Of a DNA stretch of 64,000 bases, positions 19,198-28,643 are shown piece after piece. The notes under the pieces are model-generated. The model was not told the DNA's origin. It worked only from the letters and a program-made list of their open reading frames with translations, and searched no databases. How positions within the stretch are numbered: position 1 is the stretch's first letter; the number at the start of each line of letters is the position of its first letter. The DNA is from Myxococcota bacterium (GTDB taxonomy: Bacteria > Myxococcota > XYA12-FULL-58-9 > JALHOP01): positions 62,001 through 126,000 of the forward strand of contig JALHOP010000009.1 in NCBI GenBank assembly GCA_022842935.1, written 5' to 3'. The translations under genes and the position numbers were made by a program.

Positions 19198-20001
19198 CTA
19201 GCGCTGGACGAAGGTGCGCGCTTCCCAGAGCAGCGGGAAGAAGACGCGGTTCAGGGTGGTCCGGAGGTAGTCGACGCCGCTCGTACCCATGTGCGAATAG
19301 CCGGCCTCGGCAAGCTGCGCGACGCTAACCTGACCGGTGCCGGGCTTGGCGCCGATCATGCGCATCACCATCTGCACGTGGCGGTTACGCCAGAGCGCGA
19401 AGTGCTCGTCGAACTCGATGAGCTGCTCGGCGAGTATGCCCAGGTCATCGTTGCCCTCGCGCTGCAAGATATCGATGACTGCGGCAACGACCTGCTTTTC
19501 GTCTCCCACGTCGTGTCCGTTCGCGCGGAGCACTGCGATGAACGCATCCCACACCGTCGGCTCTTCGGCGCGCTTGGCCAGGCGTTCGCGGGCGTATCCT
19601 TGCCAGAGAGACAGGTAGCGGGCGTCGCGCGCGCCGCACAAGAACTCGACCTCGCGGTATTGAAGGCTTTGCACGCCGCTCGCCGGATTGAGGAAGTCGC
19701 GGAACTGGGCGAAGTCGTACGGCCGCATGGTCTCGATGACCTCGAAGCCTGCGATGAGCTGCTTGATGAGCGTTTGGACGCGGCGCAGATAGTGCGAGGC
19801 CTGTGTGAGCTTGCCCTCGAGCATCGCGGCGCGGGTCGATTCGAGCTCGAAGAGCATGAGCTTGAACCAAAGCTCCGCTGTCTGGTGGACGATGATGAAC
19901 TGGAGCTCGTCGTGCGCTTGGGTGAGCGTCGTTTGGCAGTCGAGGAGCTGCGGAAGCTTCAGATATTCGCCGTAGCTCGAGGCAAGTTTGGTCGTCGTCA
20001 T
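19198..20001 (-). CDS. kynA: Tryptophan 2,3-dioxygenase
   Basis: A 267-residue haem dioxygenase that opens the indole ring of tryptophan to N-formylkynurenine. Family landmarks are SYGEYLKLPQLLDCQ at the N-terminus, the substrate-side His39 in FIIVHQTAELW, RPYDFAQFRDFL, and the haem-ligand His208 in WRNRHVQMVMRMIG. The C-terminal loop has GTGQVSV and TSGVDYL, slightly shuffled relative to the usual GTGGSSGVDYL, with a short extra segment between the two parts. ATG 19999-20001 is well supported. No other kynurenine pathway gene is adjacent, although quinolinate synthase lies at 32 kb. Confidence 0.95.
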   Translation of the reverse strand: MTTTKLASSYGEYLKLPQLLDCQTTLTQAHDELQFIIVHQTAELWFKLMLFELESTRAAMLEGKLTQASHYLRRVQTLIKQLIAGFEVIETMRPYDFAQFRDFLNPASGVQSLQYREVEFLCGARDARYLSLWQGYARERLAKRAEEPTVWDAFIAVLRANGHDVGDEKQVVAAVIDILQREGNDDLGILAEQLIEFDEHFALWRNRHVQMVMRMIGAKPGTGQVSVAQLAEAGYSHMGTSGVDYLRTTLNRVFFPLLWEARTFVQR

Positions 20002-20082
20002 GGCGCCGATGCCTCTAGGTCAAGCGGCCTGGCGTGGCAAGCCGCGGCGTGTCTTGCCGCTACAGCGGCCCCGCGCAGTGAC

Positions 20083-20793
20083 TTACGGTAGGCCTCGGAG
20101 GATAGCCACCTGCCGGCGGCCGATCGGGCGGATCTCGCCTCCCTGCCACTCACCCAGCACGAGACCGCTTTCGGGATAGGCCCGCCCCAACGCAACCACG
20201 GCACAGGCCAAGGCGTCGAGCTCATCAGGGGTCTTCGGCGGCTCGGCTTCGACGCGAATGATGCCCGTCTCTTCGAGCCGGCCGACCAAGCGCTGGATGT
20301 GGGTGGCGACCTCTTCGTCAGAGGCATCGCGCGCGCGGTAGCCGAGCACCGCATCGCGCAGATCACTTGCGATACAGGCGAGGGACAAGCGCGGGTTGGT
20401 CTCGACCAGGCTGTGCTCGGGGAGCTGGCCGTTGCGGATCTCTTGCGCGAGCGCCCAACCAAGGGCGGGCCCTTGCACCGAGATCGCGCCGGGGATGGTC
20501 GTCGGGGGTTTGATCCACGTCTTCGGGACCCACGCGGGAAGGCCCTTGCGCAACGCGAGGTCACAGGCACGCCAACCACTCGGCGCACCCGACCACGTGA
20601 GCGGCGCGTCGATGGCGATGCCGGCAAGGGAGCCCCATTCGCCTTGAACACCAACGATGTCAGCGAGAACATCGTCGACACCCGAGTAGGAGCGGGCGCG
20701 AAACACGCTGACCGGGAGCCTGCCGCTCCAGAACATGGCGCAGACCGCGAACTTCATGCGACCGCCGGGGTGGACGCCGATGAGCACGCTCAT
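20083..20793 (-). CDS. DUF429 family protein
   Basis: A 236-residue protein with the DUF429 plan: an RNase H-like start (MSVLIGVHPGGRMKFAVCAM), GIAIDAPL in the middle, RACDLALRKG, a late acidic TPDELDALACAVVAL and a C-terminal GEWQGGEIRPIGRR. The usual Asp of the first strand (GxDpg) appears as His-Pro here, so the active site may be altered. The function of the family is unknown, though a nuclease-like fold is suggested. It is transcribed alone, 81 bases upstream of the dioxygenase gene in the same direction. Upstream bases 20794-21041 hold no gene I can support. Confidence 0.75.
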   Translation of the reverse strand: MSVLIGVHPGGRMKFAVCAMFWSGRLPVSVFRARSYSGVDDVLADIVGVQGEWGSLAGIAIDAPLTWSGAPSGWRACDLALRKGLPAWVPKTWIKPPTTIPGAISVQGPALGWALAQEIRNGQLPEHSLVETNPRLSLACIASDLRDAVLGYRARDASDEEVATHIQRLVGRLEETGIIRVEAEPPKTPDELDALACAVVALGRAYPESGLVLGEWQGGEIRPIGRRQVAILRGLP

Positions 20794-21041
20794 GACGACG
20801 ATATCGCACCAAGCACCGGGTCAGGGCCAGCACGTTAATCTTTTTGCGTACTTGGAGCGCGCCCGACTACCCCGGCCCAGCTGGGCGGTCGTCAGGTCGA
20901 CAGCTTGCAGAGCAAGACACTGCAGAACTTTGCCGAGAAGCGCGCTCTGGCAGTTCGCCGTCAGTCTGGCACCACCTACGCCCACAAAAAACTACGTCAA
21001 AAAATTGCTCTGGTGATCCCGCGCCTCGATGATGCGCCGAG

Positions 21042-22349
21042 ATGGCTCCCGCGCTCTTCATCGTGGCGCTCACTGCAGCTGCCCCGCCAGGTCTGACCCA
21101 AACGGTCGAAGACCAGCCGGAAGGCCCGCAGTGGACGCTCAGCATGCAAGCCGGTGGCGGCCGGTTGAGTGAAGACCCGGTCGCGATGTTTCGCCCGCGC
21201 GTGACTCTCGAGGGCTCGCAGCTGCGTGTCGCACTAGCGGCACCCTTGTTCTTGAAGATCTCTGACGAGTCGCCGACCGCTGACAGTCGCACGATGCCGG
21301 TGACTTGGCAGAACGACTGGAGCGACTTCGAGACCTACGCCGCGTGGATCGAAGATCTCGCGTACCGATCGAAGCGCGGCGCCATCCAGCTACGCGCTGG
21401 CGGATTGCGCCGTCAGACCCTCGGGCACGGGACCTTGGTCGACGACTACACGGGCAGCTACGACCCCAGTATGCCGCGTAGCGGCGTCGACTTCGTGGTG
21501 ACCACCGACGTCGTCGAGGCCAAGCTCATCACCGATGGCCTCGTGCGGCCGCGGCTGGTGGCCGCGTCGATCGCCATCGCACCTTTTCAGATCGACGACC
21601 GCGCCGCCGGGGAGCCCCTCACCGTAGCGCTCGAGGTCGCGACCGACATGCGCGCGCCGATCACCCAAGGCACGACGCAAATCGGCGGTGCCGACATCGT
21701 GGTGACAGGGGCGCCTTACGTTGGCGACGAGTTGATGTGGTCGCTGTACGGTTCGCTTGGCTCGTTCTTCACAGAGACACGCTCGGGCGCCCTCGGTACG
21801 CACATCGGCACAGAGCTCAACTGGGTGCGTGGGCGCGAGGCGTTGCTCTTGCGGGTCGAGGCGACCGTTGCGGGCGCGGGCTACGACCCGTCCTATTTCG
21901 ACGACCAATATGCCGCCGAGCGTAACGCGCTCGACCGCGACGGCGCGACGTCAAAGGCCATGCGGGTCGCTCCGGCGGGCTATGGGACGCGTGGACGCGT
22001 CGAATTCCAGACGGGCCCTCTCACTCTCGGTACGTCGGTCGAGCACTCCTTCGCGCGGGCGGCGGAGAACCCCACGCGCGCGTCGCTCTACGGCGAGCTT
22101 ACCAGCAATCTCTGGCACGTCGGCATGCGGGTGTCGCAGCGAGCGATGCGCGACAGCGGTGACTGGTTTGCCATGGGCACGAACAGTATGGCCATCCTCG
22201 ACGCCGCGGTACGCATCCACGAGGAGTGGTTCGCTTACACGTTGTTGCACCACGGGATCCGCGCGGGCGATGACGGCATCGTCACGCCGGTCTCCGACTG
22301 GGTCATTGGGGTCGGCTACGGCATGGCCGGGACGTTGAACCGCCTGTAA
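21042..22349 (+). CDS. Probable outer-membrane beta-barrel protein
   Basis: A 435-residue protein with a short hydrophobic N-terminus (MAPALFIVALTAAAPPG) that can serve as signal peptide. The rest is rich in alternating hydrophobic strands with aromatic ends, Gly and Asp, and glycine-tyrosine turns, ending in VIGVGYGMAGTLNRL. This is typical of an outer-membrane barrel. I do not recognise a specific family; a segment GHGTLVDDYTG is the most motif-like piece. It is followed by a hairpin at 22351-22378 and, after 108 bases, by another exported protein. Confidence 0.6.
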   Translation: MAPALFIVALTAAAPPGLTQTVEDQPEGPQWTLSMQAGGGRLSEDPVAMFRPRVTLEGSQLRVALAAPLFLKISDESPTADSRTMPVTWQNDWSDFETYAAWIEDLAYRSKRGAIQLRAGGLRRQTLGHGTLVDDYTGSYDPSMPRSGVDFVVTTDVVEAKLITDGLVRPRLVAASIAIAPFQIDDRAAGEPLTVALEVATDMRAPITQGTTQIGGADIVVTGAPYVGDELMWSLYGSLGSFFTETRSGALGTHIGTELNWVRGREALLLRVEATVAGAGYDPSYFDDQYAAERNALDRDGATSKAMRVAPAGYGTRGRVEFQTGPLTLGTSVEHSFARAAENPTRASLYGELTSNLWHVGMRVSQRAMRDSGDWFAMGTNSMAILDAAVRIHEEWFAYTLLHHGIRAGDDGIVTPVSDWVIGVGYGMAGTLNRL

Positions 22350-22350
22350 G

Positions 22351-22378
22351 GAGCGGGATCCGTCGCGAGGATCCGCTC
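22351..22378 (+). terminator. Hairpin after beta-barrel gene
   Basis: GAGCGGGATCC (22351-22361) and GGATCCGCTC (22369-22378) form a ten-pair stem with one bulged G and a seven-base loop, immediately after the TAA of the preceding gene. There is no U-run, so intrinsic termination is uncertain. Confidence 0.45.
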
Positions 22379-22457
22379 TATCGACGCTGTGGGTTTGGGC
22401 GCGGGAAACGCCAACTTTTCTCAACGCGGGTCGTGCGATGTGCTGTAAACACGCCGC

Positions 22458-23312
22458 GTGCGTACGCCTCTGCTCATCGTCGTCGTTGCTATCGTGGTGA
22501 GTAGCACACTCTCGGCGGTGCGCTGCGCGCACGTGGCCGCGCAAGCAGACTTCGAGACCGTGGCCGGCGTGGTGCGCTCGGCATACCGAGAGGGCGATCT
22601 CATCGTCGTGACACCATTCCATCAGGCGGTGCCGCGCAGCTTGTTGGGCGACTTGCCGCTGATCGAGCCTCGCCGCATCGAGCCCGATTCGTTGCGCATG
22701 CATCAACGCTTGCTCGTCGTCGCGGTCGACGCTGTTGGCTCCGCGCGCGACGAGCTCGAAGCGCTGGGTACGGTCGAGCCGCTCGTCTCCGCGGGACGGG
22801 TCGACGCTCTGACGGTCGTCGTACGTGACCCGCAACGGCCCACGTTTCATCTCCGTGCTGGGCTCGCCGACGTGCAGGTGCTTGCGAGCTACGGTGGCGG
22901 CGACCCCGTACACTGCGCGCGATGGGACGGCTCGAGCTTCCGTTGTCCTCGCGACAGCGACTGGAACTGGGTGGGGCGTGTGACGCTCAACCTCGAAGAC
23001 GGTCCGCGCGCCTGCGTCTGGATGCACCCTCTGAACGGGGGGCGCGAGCTCAGCGTGACCATGCCCGAAGCGCCTGGTTCTCGTCTGCTGCTCGGTCATG
23101 GCTTCGTTTTGTCGGCTGCCGCGCGCGCACCCGTGCAAGTCGAGGTGCGGCGCGGCGGTATGCGGTTGTACGCTGGCGAAGCGATGCCCCGCAGCGGCTG
23201 GCAAACCACCTCCATTGCGCTCGACCGCGGTAGCGGACCACTCGTTCTGGCCGTCAAAACGAACGACAACGGTGGGGCCCATTTTTGCGTCGACGCGTGG
23301 GTATTGCCTTGA
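22458..23312 (+). CDS. Exported protein of unknown function
   Basis: A 284-residue protein from GTG 22458 with an N-terminal hydrophobic segment (residues 4-22) that acts as signal peptide or anchor. The remainder is a mixture of alpha/beta segments (residues 25-125) and a beta-rich C-terminal half with DGPRACVWMHPL and a jelly-roll-like pattern. No catalytic motif stands out. Its stop (23310-23312) overlaps the possible TTG start of the next gene, a GT39-like transferase, so the two are likely coupled. It may handle or bind the surface glycan linked to that enzyme; this is only inference from position. Confidence 0.6.
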   Translation: MRTPLLIVVVAIVVSSTLSAVRCAHVAAQADFETVAGVVRSAYREGDLIVVTPFHQAVPRSLLGDLPLIEPRRIEPDSLRMHQRLLVVAVDAVGSARDELEALGTVEPLVSAGRVDALTVVVRDPQRPTFHLRAGLADVQVLASYGGGDPVHCARWDGSSFRCPRDSDWNWVGRVTLNLEDGPRACVWMHPLNGGRELSVTMPEAPGSRLLLGHGFVLSAAARAPVQVEVRRGGMRLYAGEAMPRSGWQTTSIALDRGSGPLVLAVKTNDNGGAHFCVDAWVLP

Positions 23313-24898
23313 AACGCCATGGTCGAATCGCGTTCGCGGTCGGATTTGGCGTGCTTCTGCTTTTGCTCGCCACCGCATCTCAGGGCTTCGTGCGCGACGA
23401 GGGTTACTATTTTCGCGCGGCGCGCGAATACCATGCGTGGTTCGAAAACCTGTTCGAACGGGGGCTGGACGCTTTCGCGGACAATACGCTGACTCGTGAC
23501 TTTGGCTACAACACAGAGCACCCAGGCTTCGTCAAGATCCTCATGGGTTGGACGTGGAAGGTAGCGCACGTCTGGTTGGGAGCGGTCTCGGGCGCGACGG
23601 GTTTTCGTCTTGGCTCGATGGTGCTCGTCGCCGTGGGCGCGGCCTTTACCTTCTTGTTCGGCGCGCGCCTTGCGCGCGCGCACGGCGCGATCGTTGGCCT
23701 GCTTGCCGTCGCCTTCTTGTTCACCTCACCGCACGTGTTTTTCCATGCTCATCTAGCGGCCTTCGACGGCCCCATCATGGGGTTGTCGGTGGCCGCGACG
23801 TACGCGTTCTGGCGGGCGGCGAGCGAGCGCCGCTGGGTCTTGCCTGCACTCGTACTCTTTGGCGTAGCGCTCGCCACCAAGCACAATGCCGTCTTCTTGT
23901 GGGCTGGTCTTGGGCTCGCGGTGATGGTCGCCCGCGGTCGCGACTGGTCGTTCTCCGACGGAAAACTGTCGCTGCCGCCCCTGCCGATCGCGTGGTTCTT
24001 GGCGCCCATCGCGGGTCTCGCCATACTCTATGTGTTCTATCCTTATGGATGGGTGCATCCGCTACAGCGCATCGGCGCGTATTACGACTATCACGCTCAT
24101 CACGAGCACTATCCGGTCGACTTTTTCGGGACCATGTACACCGCGCCGCCGTTTCCTTGGGGGTACGCGTTTCGCATGACCGCGCTCACGGTCCCGCTGG
24201 TCACGCTAGTGCTCGGCGTGATGGGACTGATCGCCTGCGCACGACGTGCACGCGAGGTCGACGGGGATGAACGCTTGGGGCTCGTCCTGCTCTTGGTGAG
24301 CTGCCTCGTGCCTCCATTGGTTATCTCGTTTCCGTCGGTACCGATCTTCGGCGGTACCAAACACTGGATGCCCATGATGCCTTTCTTCTGCATCGCGGCG
24401 GCCCTGGCTCTCATGGAGGCGGTAGGCTCTATACGCTATCGCGTTGTTGCCCCGCTGGTCGTCGTTGCGGCGCTCGTCATGCCGTTCACCGATACCATTC
24501 GGACGCACCCCTACGGTCACACCTACTTCAACGAGCTCATCCTCGGGCATCAAGGTGCTGCGGTGTTGGGGTTACCGCGGACGTTCTGGGGCGGTGATGC
24601 CCGCCCGCTGCTTGTCGTTTTGAACGAGAAAGCAGCGGTGGGAGCGCGCGTCTACACGCACCGCATGAACTACAGCGACTGGCAGCAATACGTGACCGAC
24701 GGGCTCGCGCGACGGGACTTGGTGTTCGTCAATGACGTCGCCAGCGCCGATTGGGCGTTCGTGAATCACCAGCGCGAGTACCAGGACGCCGAGTACGCAG
24801 TCTGGCAGCTCGGAGCCACGCGCCCCGAAGCCATGGTCGCCTTCGATGGCGTGCCGATCGTCAGCTTGTACCGGCTCGGTCGAGCCGCGGCACGGTGA
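23297..24898 (+). CDS. GT39/ArnT-like membrane glycosyltransferase
   Basis: A roughly 533-residue polytopic protein. After the first helix it has RDEGYYFRAAREYHAW, the acidic first periplasmic loop of ArnT/PMT-like GT-C transferases, then NTEHPGFVK and about ten further helices, with a soluble C-terminal domain of about 130 residues. Such enzymes use a polyprenyl-phosphate sugar donor. The start could be GTG 23297, TTG 23285 or TTG 23309, the last overlapping the preceding TGA. I take GTG 23297. Its 3' end overlaps the convergent ABC ATPase gene by 38 bases. Confidence 0.75.
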   Translation: MGIALKRHGRIAFAVGFGVLLLLLATASQGFVRDEGYYFRAAREYHAWFENLFERGLDAFADNTLTRDFGYNTEHPGFVKILMGWTWKVAHVWLGAVSGATGFRLGSMVLVAVGAAFTFLFGARLARAHGAIVGLLAVAFLFTSPHVFFHAHLAAFDGPIMGLSVAATYAFWRAASERRWVLPALVLFGVALATKHNAVFLWAGLGLAVMVARGRDWSFSDGKLSLPPLPIAWFLAPIAGLAILYVFYPYGWVHPLQRIGAYYDYHAHHEHYPVDFFGTMYTAPPFPWGYAFRMTALTVPLVTLVLGVMGLIACARRAREVDGDERLGLVLLLVSCLVPPLVISFPSVPIFGGTKHWMPMMPFFCIAAALALMEAVGSIRYRVVAPLVVVAALVMPFTDTIRTHPYGHTYFNELILGHQGAAVLGLPRTFWGGDARPLLVVLNEKAAVGARVYTHRMNYSDWQQYVTDGLARRDLVFVNDVASADWAFVNHQREYQDAEYAVWQLGATRPEAMVAFDGVPIVSLYRLGRAAAR

Positions 24899-25640
24899 CG
24901 CGCGCACCCGCGTTTTCGATGACGTCGACGTTGACCCCGTAAAGACGCGACAGGCTCTCGGTGGTGATGACCTCAGCCGGTCTGCCACTCGCGACTAGCT
25001 TACCCTTGGCGAGCAAGAAGGCATGATCCGCGATGGCGAGCGCGTGATCGGGTTCGTGGGTGGCGATGATCGCCGAGACACCTTCTCCGGCCAAGCGACG
25101 CAGCTGAGACAAAACGCGCACCCGATTGCCGAGGTCCAGGCTCGCGGTGGGCTCGTCCATGATCATCGTGCGACACTCTTGTACGAGCGCGCGCGCGATG
25201 AGCACGAGCTGTCGTTCGCCGCCGGATAGCTCAGTCGCGACGCGGTCGGCGAGGTCAATGATGCCGACGCGGGCCAGGGCGCTCTCGGCCTTGTCGTGGT
25301 CGAGTTTCGATGGCACCGCGAAAACGGAGAGATGGGGGGCTCGTCCCATCAGCACGAGCTCGCGCACTGTGAAGGCGAAGCTCGTCGCGGCGGCCTGTGG
25401 AACGTAGGCGAGCGACCGTGCGCGTGCCTGCGGGGTCCAGTCCGTGATGTCGGCGCCGTCGATGGTGATGGTGCCCCCGAGAGGTGGCAAAAGTCCGAGG
25501 AGCGTCTTGAAGAGAGTCGTCTTGCCACTGCCATTCGGTCCGAGCAGACAAGCGATCTCGCCCGGGGCTATTGCGAGGCTGACATCTTCGCCGACGCGGC
25601 GATCGCCGTAGCCGAAGGCGAGCTGCTGGGTCGCAAGCAT
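24861..25640 (-). CDS. FecCD/BtuCD-type importer ATP-binding protein
   Basis: A 259-residue ABC ATPase of the iron-chelate/cobalamin family (FecE/BtuD-like). It has Walker A GPNGSGKTT, signature LSGGERQLV, Walker B MIMDEPTASLD and the switch region IIATHEPDHA. It starts at ATG 25640, sharing one base with the stop of the permease gene (TGATG). The frame continues upstream in the track of the permease but lacks meaning there. Together with the permease and binding protein it forms a complete class II importer. The ligand is not determined. Confidence 0.93.
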   Translation of the reverse strand: MLATQQLAFGYGDRRVGEDVSLAIAPGEIACLLGPNGSGKTTLFKTLLGLLPPLGGTITIDGADITDWTPQARARSLAYVPQAAATSFAFTVRELVLMGRAPHLSVFAVPSKLDHDKAESALARVGIIDLADRVATELSGGERQLVLIARALVQECRTMIMDEPTASLDLGNRVRVLSQLRRLAGEGVSAIIATHEPDHALAIADHAFLLAKGKLVASGRPAEVITTESLSRLYGVNVDVIENAGARVTVPRLDRAGTS

Positions 25641-26635
25641 CAGCTCCACCCCCTGCGGCCGGCCGCGAGGGCCCAGACGAAGAAGGGCGCGCCGCAGAAC
25701 GCCGTGAGAACACCGAGCGGGATCTCGATGGCCGCGATCGTCCGCGCGAGCGTATCGACGATGACGAGGAACGTCGCGCCAACGAGGAGCGTTGCGGGGC
25801 CGAGCCTGCGAAAATCCGAGCCCAACAGGTTGCGACAGATGTGCGGCACAATCAGGCCAACCCAACCCACCACACCCGTGGTGGCGACGGTTGCCGCGCT
25901 CACCAGGGTCGCGGCGCCGACGATGACGAGACGCATGCGACGCACATCGATACCGAGCGCTCGGGCTTCGTCGTCGCCGAGCGACATCAGGTTGATGCGC
26001 CAGCGCAGGAGCAACAGAGGGACCAGGCCGGCGAGCACGATAGGCGCCATCCAGACGAGGTCTGCTCCGGTGGTTGCGGCGAGGCTCCCGAGCAACCAGT
26101 AGGTGATGGTCGGCAGCTGATTGTACGGGTCGGCGAGCATCTTGAGCAGGGACAAGCCAGCGCCGAGAAGGGCGCCGACTGCGATACCAGCGAGCACGAG
26201 AACGAGCACGGGGTCGCGGGTGCGCAGCGCCGACCCCAGGCCGTACACTGCGACGACGGCGAGCACGCCGCCCGCGAATGCGAACGCTTGGATGGCGATG
26301 ACCGGTAGCTGCAGCACGATGGCGAGGACAGCGCCCAGGCTCGCTCCAGCGGACACACCCAGGATGTCTGGCGAGACCAGCGGATTGCGGAACAAACTCT
26401 GGTACGTGGCTCCGGCAATGGCGAGCGCGCCGCCGACGAGTGCTCCCGCGAGCACGCGCGGTACCCGGATGTTGAAGAGCACGGTGTCGACCAGGGGCTC
26501 GATCTGTCCGCCGGAGAGCTTCGCCCAAAGGGCATGGGTGAGCTCTGGGATGCTCAGCGCGTAGGGCCCGACGCTCACACCGACGACCAGCGCCACGGCT
26601 AGGGCGCCAATGAGGAGCAGCCAGCGACTGGTCAT
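25640..26635 (-). CDS. FecCD-family importer permease
   Basis: A 331-residue permease with about ten membrane helices. It carries FecCD landmarks: RVPRVLAGALVGGALAIAG, the NPLVSPDILGVSAGASLGA loop, LGDDEARALGIDVRR and VGWVGLIVPHICR. It pairs with the ATPase encoded next to it. ATG 26633-26635 overlaps the binding-protein stop by four bases. An in-frame extension upstream exists but is Arg/Pro-rich and not conserved in character. Substrate classes for this family are ferric siderophores, haem, cobalamin and, in MolBC relatives, molybdate or tungstate. Confidence 0.93.
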   Translation of the reverse strand: MTSRWLLLIGALAVALVVGVSVGPYALSIPELTHALWAKLSGGQIEPLVDTVLFNIRVPRVLAGALVGGALAIAGATYQSLFRNPLVSPDILGVSAGASLGAVLAIVLQLPVIAIQAFAFAGGVLAVVAVYGLGSALRTRDPVLVLVLAGIAVGALLGAGLSLLKMLADPYNQLPTITYWLLGSLAATTGADLVWMAPIVLAGLVPLLLLRWRINLMSLGDDEARALGIDVRRMRLVIVGAATLVSAATVATTGVVGWVGLIVPHICRNLLGSDFRRLGPATLLVGATFLVIVDTLARTIAAIEIPLGVLTAFCGAPFFVWALAAGRRGWS

Positions 26636-27591
26636 GGTGTCAGCACCTTCGTGAGCTGTTCGTCGTCGAGGCTCACGTGGAAGATGCGCTGGTAAAACGT
26701 GCGGACCACGGCGCGCTCGTCCCACGTGTGTGGGTGCAGTCGCGCGGTCAGCCACAACAAGCCGAGGACGCGGTTCACCGAGGGTGGCGCGTCGAGCCAA
26801 CCGAACGGAACCCTGGGCGCTAGCAAGACGCGGGCTCCCAGCCCTCGCCAGGTCGAATCGGTTTGCGCGAGCTTGGCGAAGCGCCTGTCCTGGGTGACGA
26901 TCACATCGGGGTGACCGCCCGCGATCGACTCGAACGACATGGTGACGATCGCGTCGGTCTCACCGCGCTTGGCGATGTTGACGGCGCCGGCGGCGTCGAT
27001 GACCTCGGCGAAAAGCGAGCCGGCAAGCGTCGTCTCCAGTCCAGTCGCGTTGCGGCCAAAATAGACGCGTGGGCGCTTGGTGTCCTTGGCAATCGCGTCG
27101 CGTGCGAGCGCCAACAACTCGTCGACGTACAAGGCAAGCGTTTCCGCTTCTGCGGCCCGACCAGTGAGCTCACCGAGGCGGCGGAAGGTTCTGGCACCGT
27201 CCCAAAGGCTTCCGTTCAACAATACGTAGGGAACGCCGAGCTGGGCCTGGATGCGATCCGCTAAAGCGGCGTGAGTTGGATCGACTGTCCCGATGTCCAC
27301 GAGGACATCCGGCCTGGCGGCCACCAGCGCCTCGAGGCTCGCGGTGCCACCGTGGCCGGTCAGTCTGCCAATGACGGGGAGCGAGCGATAGGGCTCGGGG
27401 AGCAACTCGGCCTCATCTGACCTGAATGCGCGCGTCCAGCCTGCCAACGCATCGGGGGCTAGCGCGTAGACCCAAGGCGCCGCCGGCGGACCGCAGGCGA
27501 CGATGCGCTTGGGATGCGGCGGCACCTCGACCTTGCGGCCCGCGTCGTCGACGAAGGCGAGCGACACCACGATGACGAACGTCGTGATCAA
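26632..27591 (-). CDS. Helical-backbone metal-chelate binding protein
   Basis: A 319-residue class III substrate-binding protein with an N-terminal hydrophobic signal. The N-lobe starts with VPPHPKRIVACGPPA, includes SLEALVAARPDVLVDIG, and a backbone helix joins a C-lobe with SFESIAGGHPDVIV and PPSVNRVLGLLWLTARLHP. The last motif is common in FecB- and MolA-like proteins, so iron chelate, cobalamin or molybdate are all candidates. The start is TTG 27591, whose last two bases overlap the TGA of the upstream GT9 gene (TTGA). It is presumably periplasmic and delivers its ligand to the permease encoded downstream. Confidence 0.85.
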   Translation of the reverse strand: MITTFVIVVSLAFVDDAGRKVEVPPHPKRIVACGPPAAPWVYALAPDALAGWTRAFRSDEAELLPEPYRSLPVIGRLTGHGGTASLEALVAARPDVLVDIGTVDPTHAALADRIQAQLGVPYVLLNGSLWDGARTFRRLGELTGRAAEAETLALYVDELLALARDAIAKDTKRPRVYFGRNATGLETTLAGSLFAEVIDAAGAVNIAKRGETDAIVTMSFESIAGGHPDVIVTQDRRFAKLAQTDSTWRGLGARVLLAPRVPFGWLDAPPSVNRVLGLLWLTARLHPHTWDERAVVRTFYQRIFHVSLDDEQLTKVLTP

Positions 27592-28619
27592 TCGTTCACC
27601 TGAGCGCGCTCGGGCCCCCTAAGGAGCTGCTCGAGAAGCTCGTAAGCACGTTCGACCTCGAGGTCATTCATACAGCGAAAGTGCTTTCGCGGACATCGCG
27701 CGAGCCCGTGTAACGAGCACGGCGAGCATTCGACGCCAGTGTAAGCGAGTGCGTGTCCGTCAAAGCGGAATTGGGCTGGATCTGTCGAGCCGAAGAAGGC
27801 GAGGGTAGGGACGGCGAGCGCACGCGCCATGTGCATCGGGCCGCTGTCGTTCGCTACCGCAGCGCGCGCGTGTGAGATCACACCACCGAGCTCGGCTAAG
27901 GTCAGAGCGCCCGCCAGGTCGACGGCGAGGGGGGCGATGGCACGCACCTGTTTGGTCAAGTCCGCTTCGAGAGAGCTGCCAGTCAGCACGACGTTGGCGC
28001 CGTTCACAGATGCCTTGGCGGCGAGAGCGCCAAACCGGTCGACTGGCCATTGTTTGGTGGGCCAAAGAGCGCCTGGCGACATCACGACGATAGGTCGCGT
28101 GAGGTCCACTCCCTTTGCGATGAGTTTCTCGCGGGCAGCTTCGAAGGCGGCCGCACCAGTCACGTAAACGAGCGGTTCGCGCGGAAGCGACTTGCCAACG
28201 AATCGCTCGACCGCTCCGTGGTAGCGGGCGGCGATCGGCATGAGAGCCCGATAGCGCCGAACCCGCAATGGCACCAACACGGTGTCCGAGAGGGGCCGCT
28301 TCTGCCAGACCACCTTGCGTCGCGCGCCCGTACGCGCCGCGATCCATCGGCTACGGAGCTTGCCGTGCAGATCGATGACACCGTCGTAGGGACCGTGCTC
28401 GCGTACACGCGCGAGCAGGGCGTGGACCGACTCGCCAGGAGCCAGACCCACGACGTTCGTCACCGCTGGGTGATGGCGTACGAGATCGACGAACGCGGAT
28501 TTGGTCACGTACGTGATGGTCGCGTCGGGCGTCTCGCGTTTGAGCGCGCTCAGGGCTCCGCTGGTCAGCACAACGTCGCCAACCGAGCTGAAGCGGAGAA
28601 CCAGGAGATTGCGCGCCAT
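27588..28619 (-). CDS. Glycosyltransferase family 9 (heptosyltransferase-like)
   Basis: A 343-residue GT-B enzyme of the LPS heptosyltransferase family. MARNLLVLRFSSVGDVVLT opens the N-domain. MSPGALWPTKQWP and NDSGPMHMARALAVPTLAFFGSTDP mark the nucleotide-sugar-binding C-domain. CSPCSLHGLARCP with a late CMNDLEVE is the usual C-terminal signature. It would add heptose or a related sugar to the lipopolysaccharide core on the inner membrane face. The start is ATG 28619, with ATG 28634 as alternative. It is divergent from mutY with at most 24 bases between them, and translationally coupled to the importer genes, an unusual operon partner. Confidence 0.88.
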   Translation of the reverse strand: MARNLLVLRFSSVGDVVLTSGALSALKRETPDATITYVTKSAFVDLVRHHPAVTNVVGLAPGESVHALLARVREHGPYDGVIDLHGKLRSRWIAARTGARRKVVWQKRPLSDTVLVPLRVRRYRALMPIAARYHGAVERFVGKSLPREPLVYVTGAAAFEAAREKLIAKGVDLTRPIVVMSPGALWPTKQWPVDRFGALAAKASVNGANVVLTGSSLEADLTKQVRAIAPLAVDLAGALTLAELGGVISHARAAVANDSGPMHMARALAVPTLAFFGSTDPAQFRFDGHALAYTGVECSPCSLHGLARCPRKHFRCMNDLEVERAYELLEQLLRGPERAQVND

Positions 28620-28643
28620 CGCGGCGCGGACCATACAGCAGAC

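Noticed and set aside
21951-23378. A 475-codon minus-strand frame covering two exported-protein genes
   Set aside because: Arg/His-rich with no domain, and the plus-strand genes beneath have signal peptides and coupled ends.
28620-28643. Cobalamin riboswitch upstream of the importer genes
   Set aside because: Only 24 bases separate the operon from mutY, and no B12-box-like sequence is visible there.
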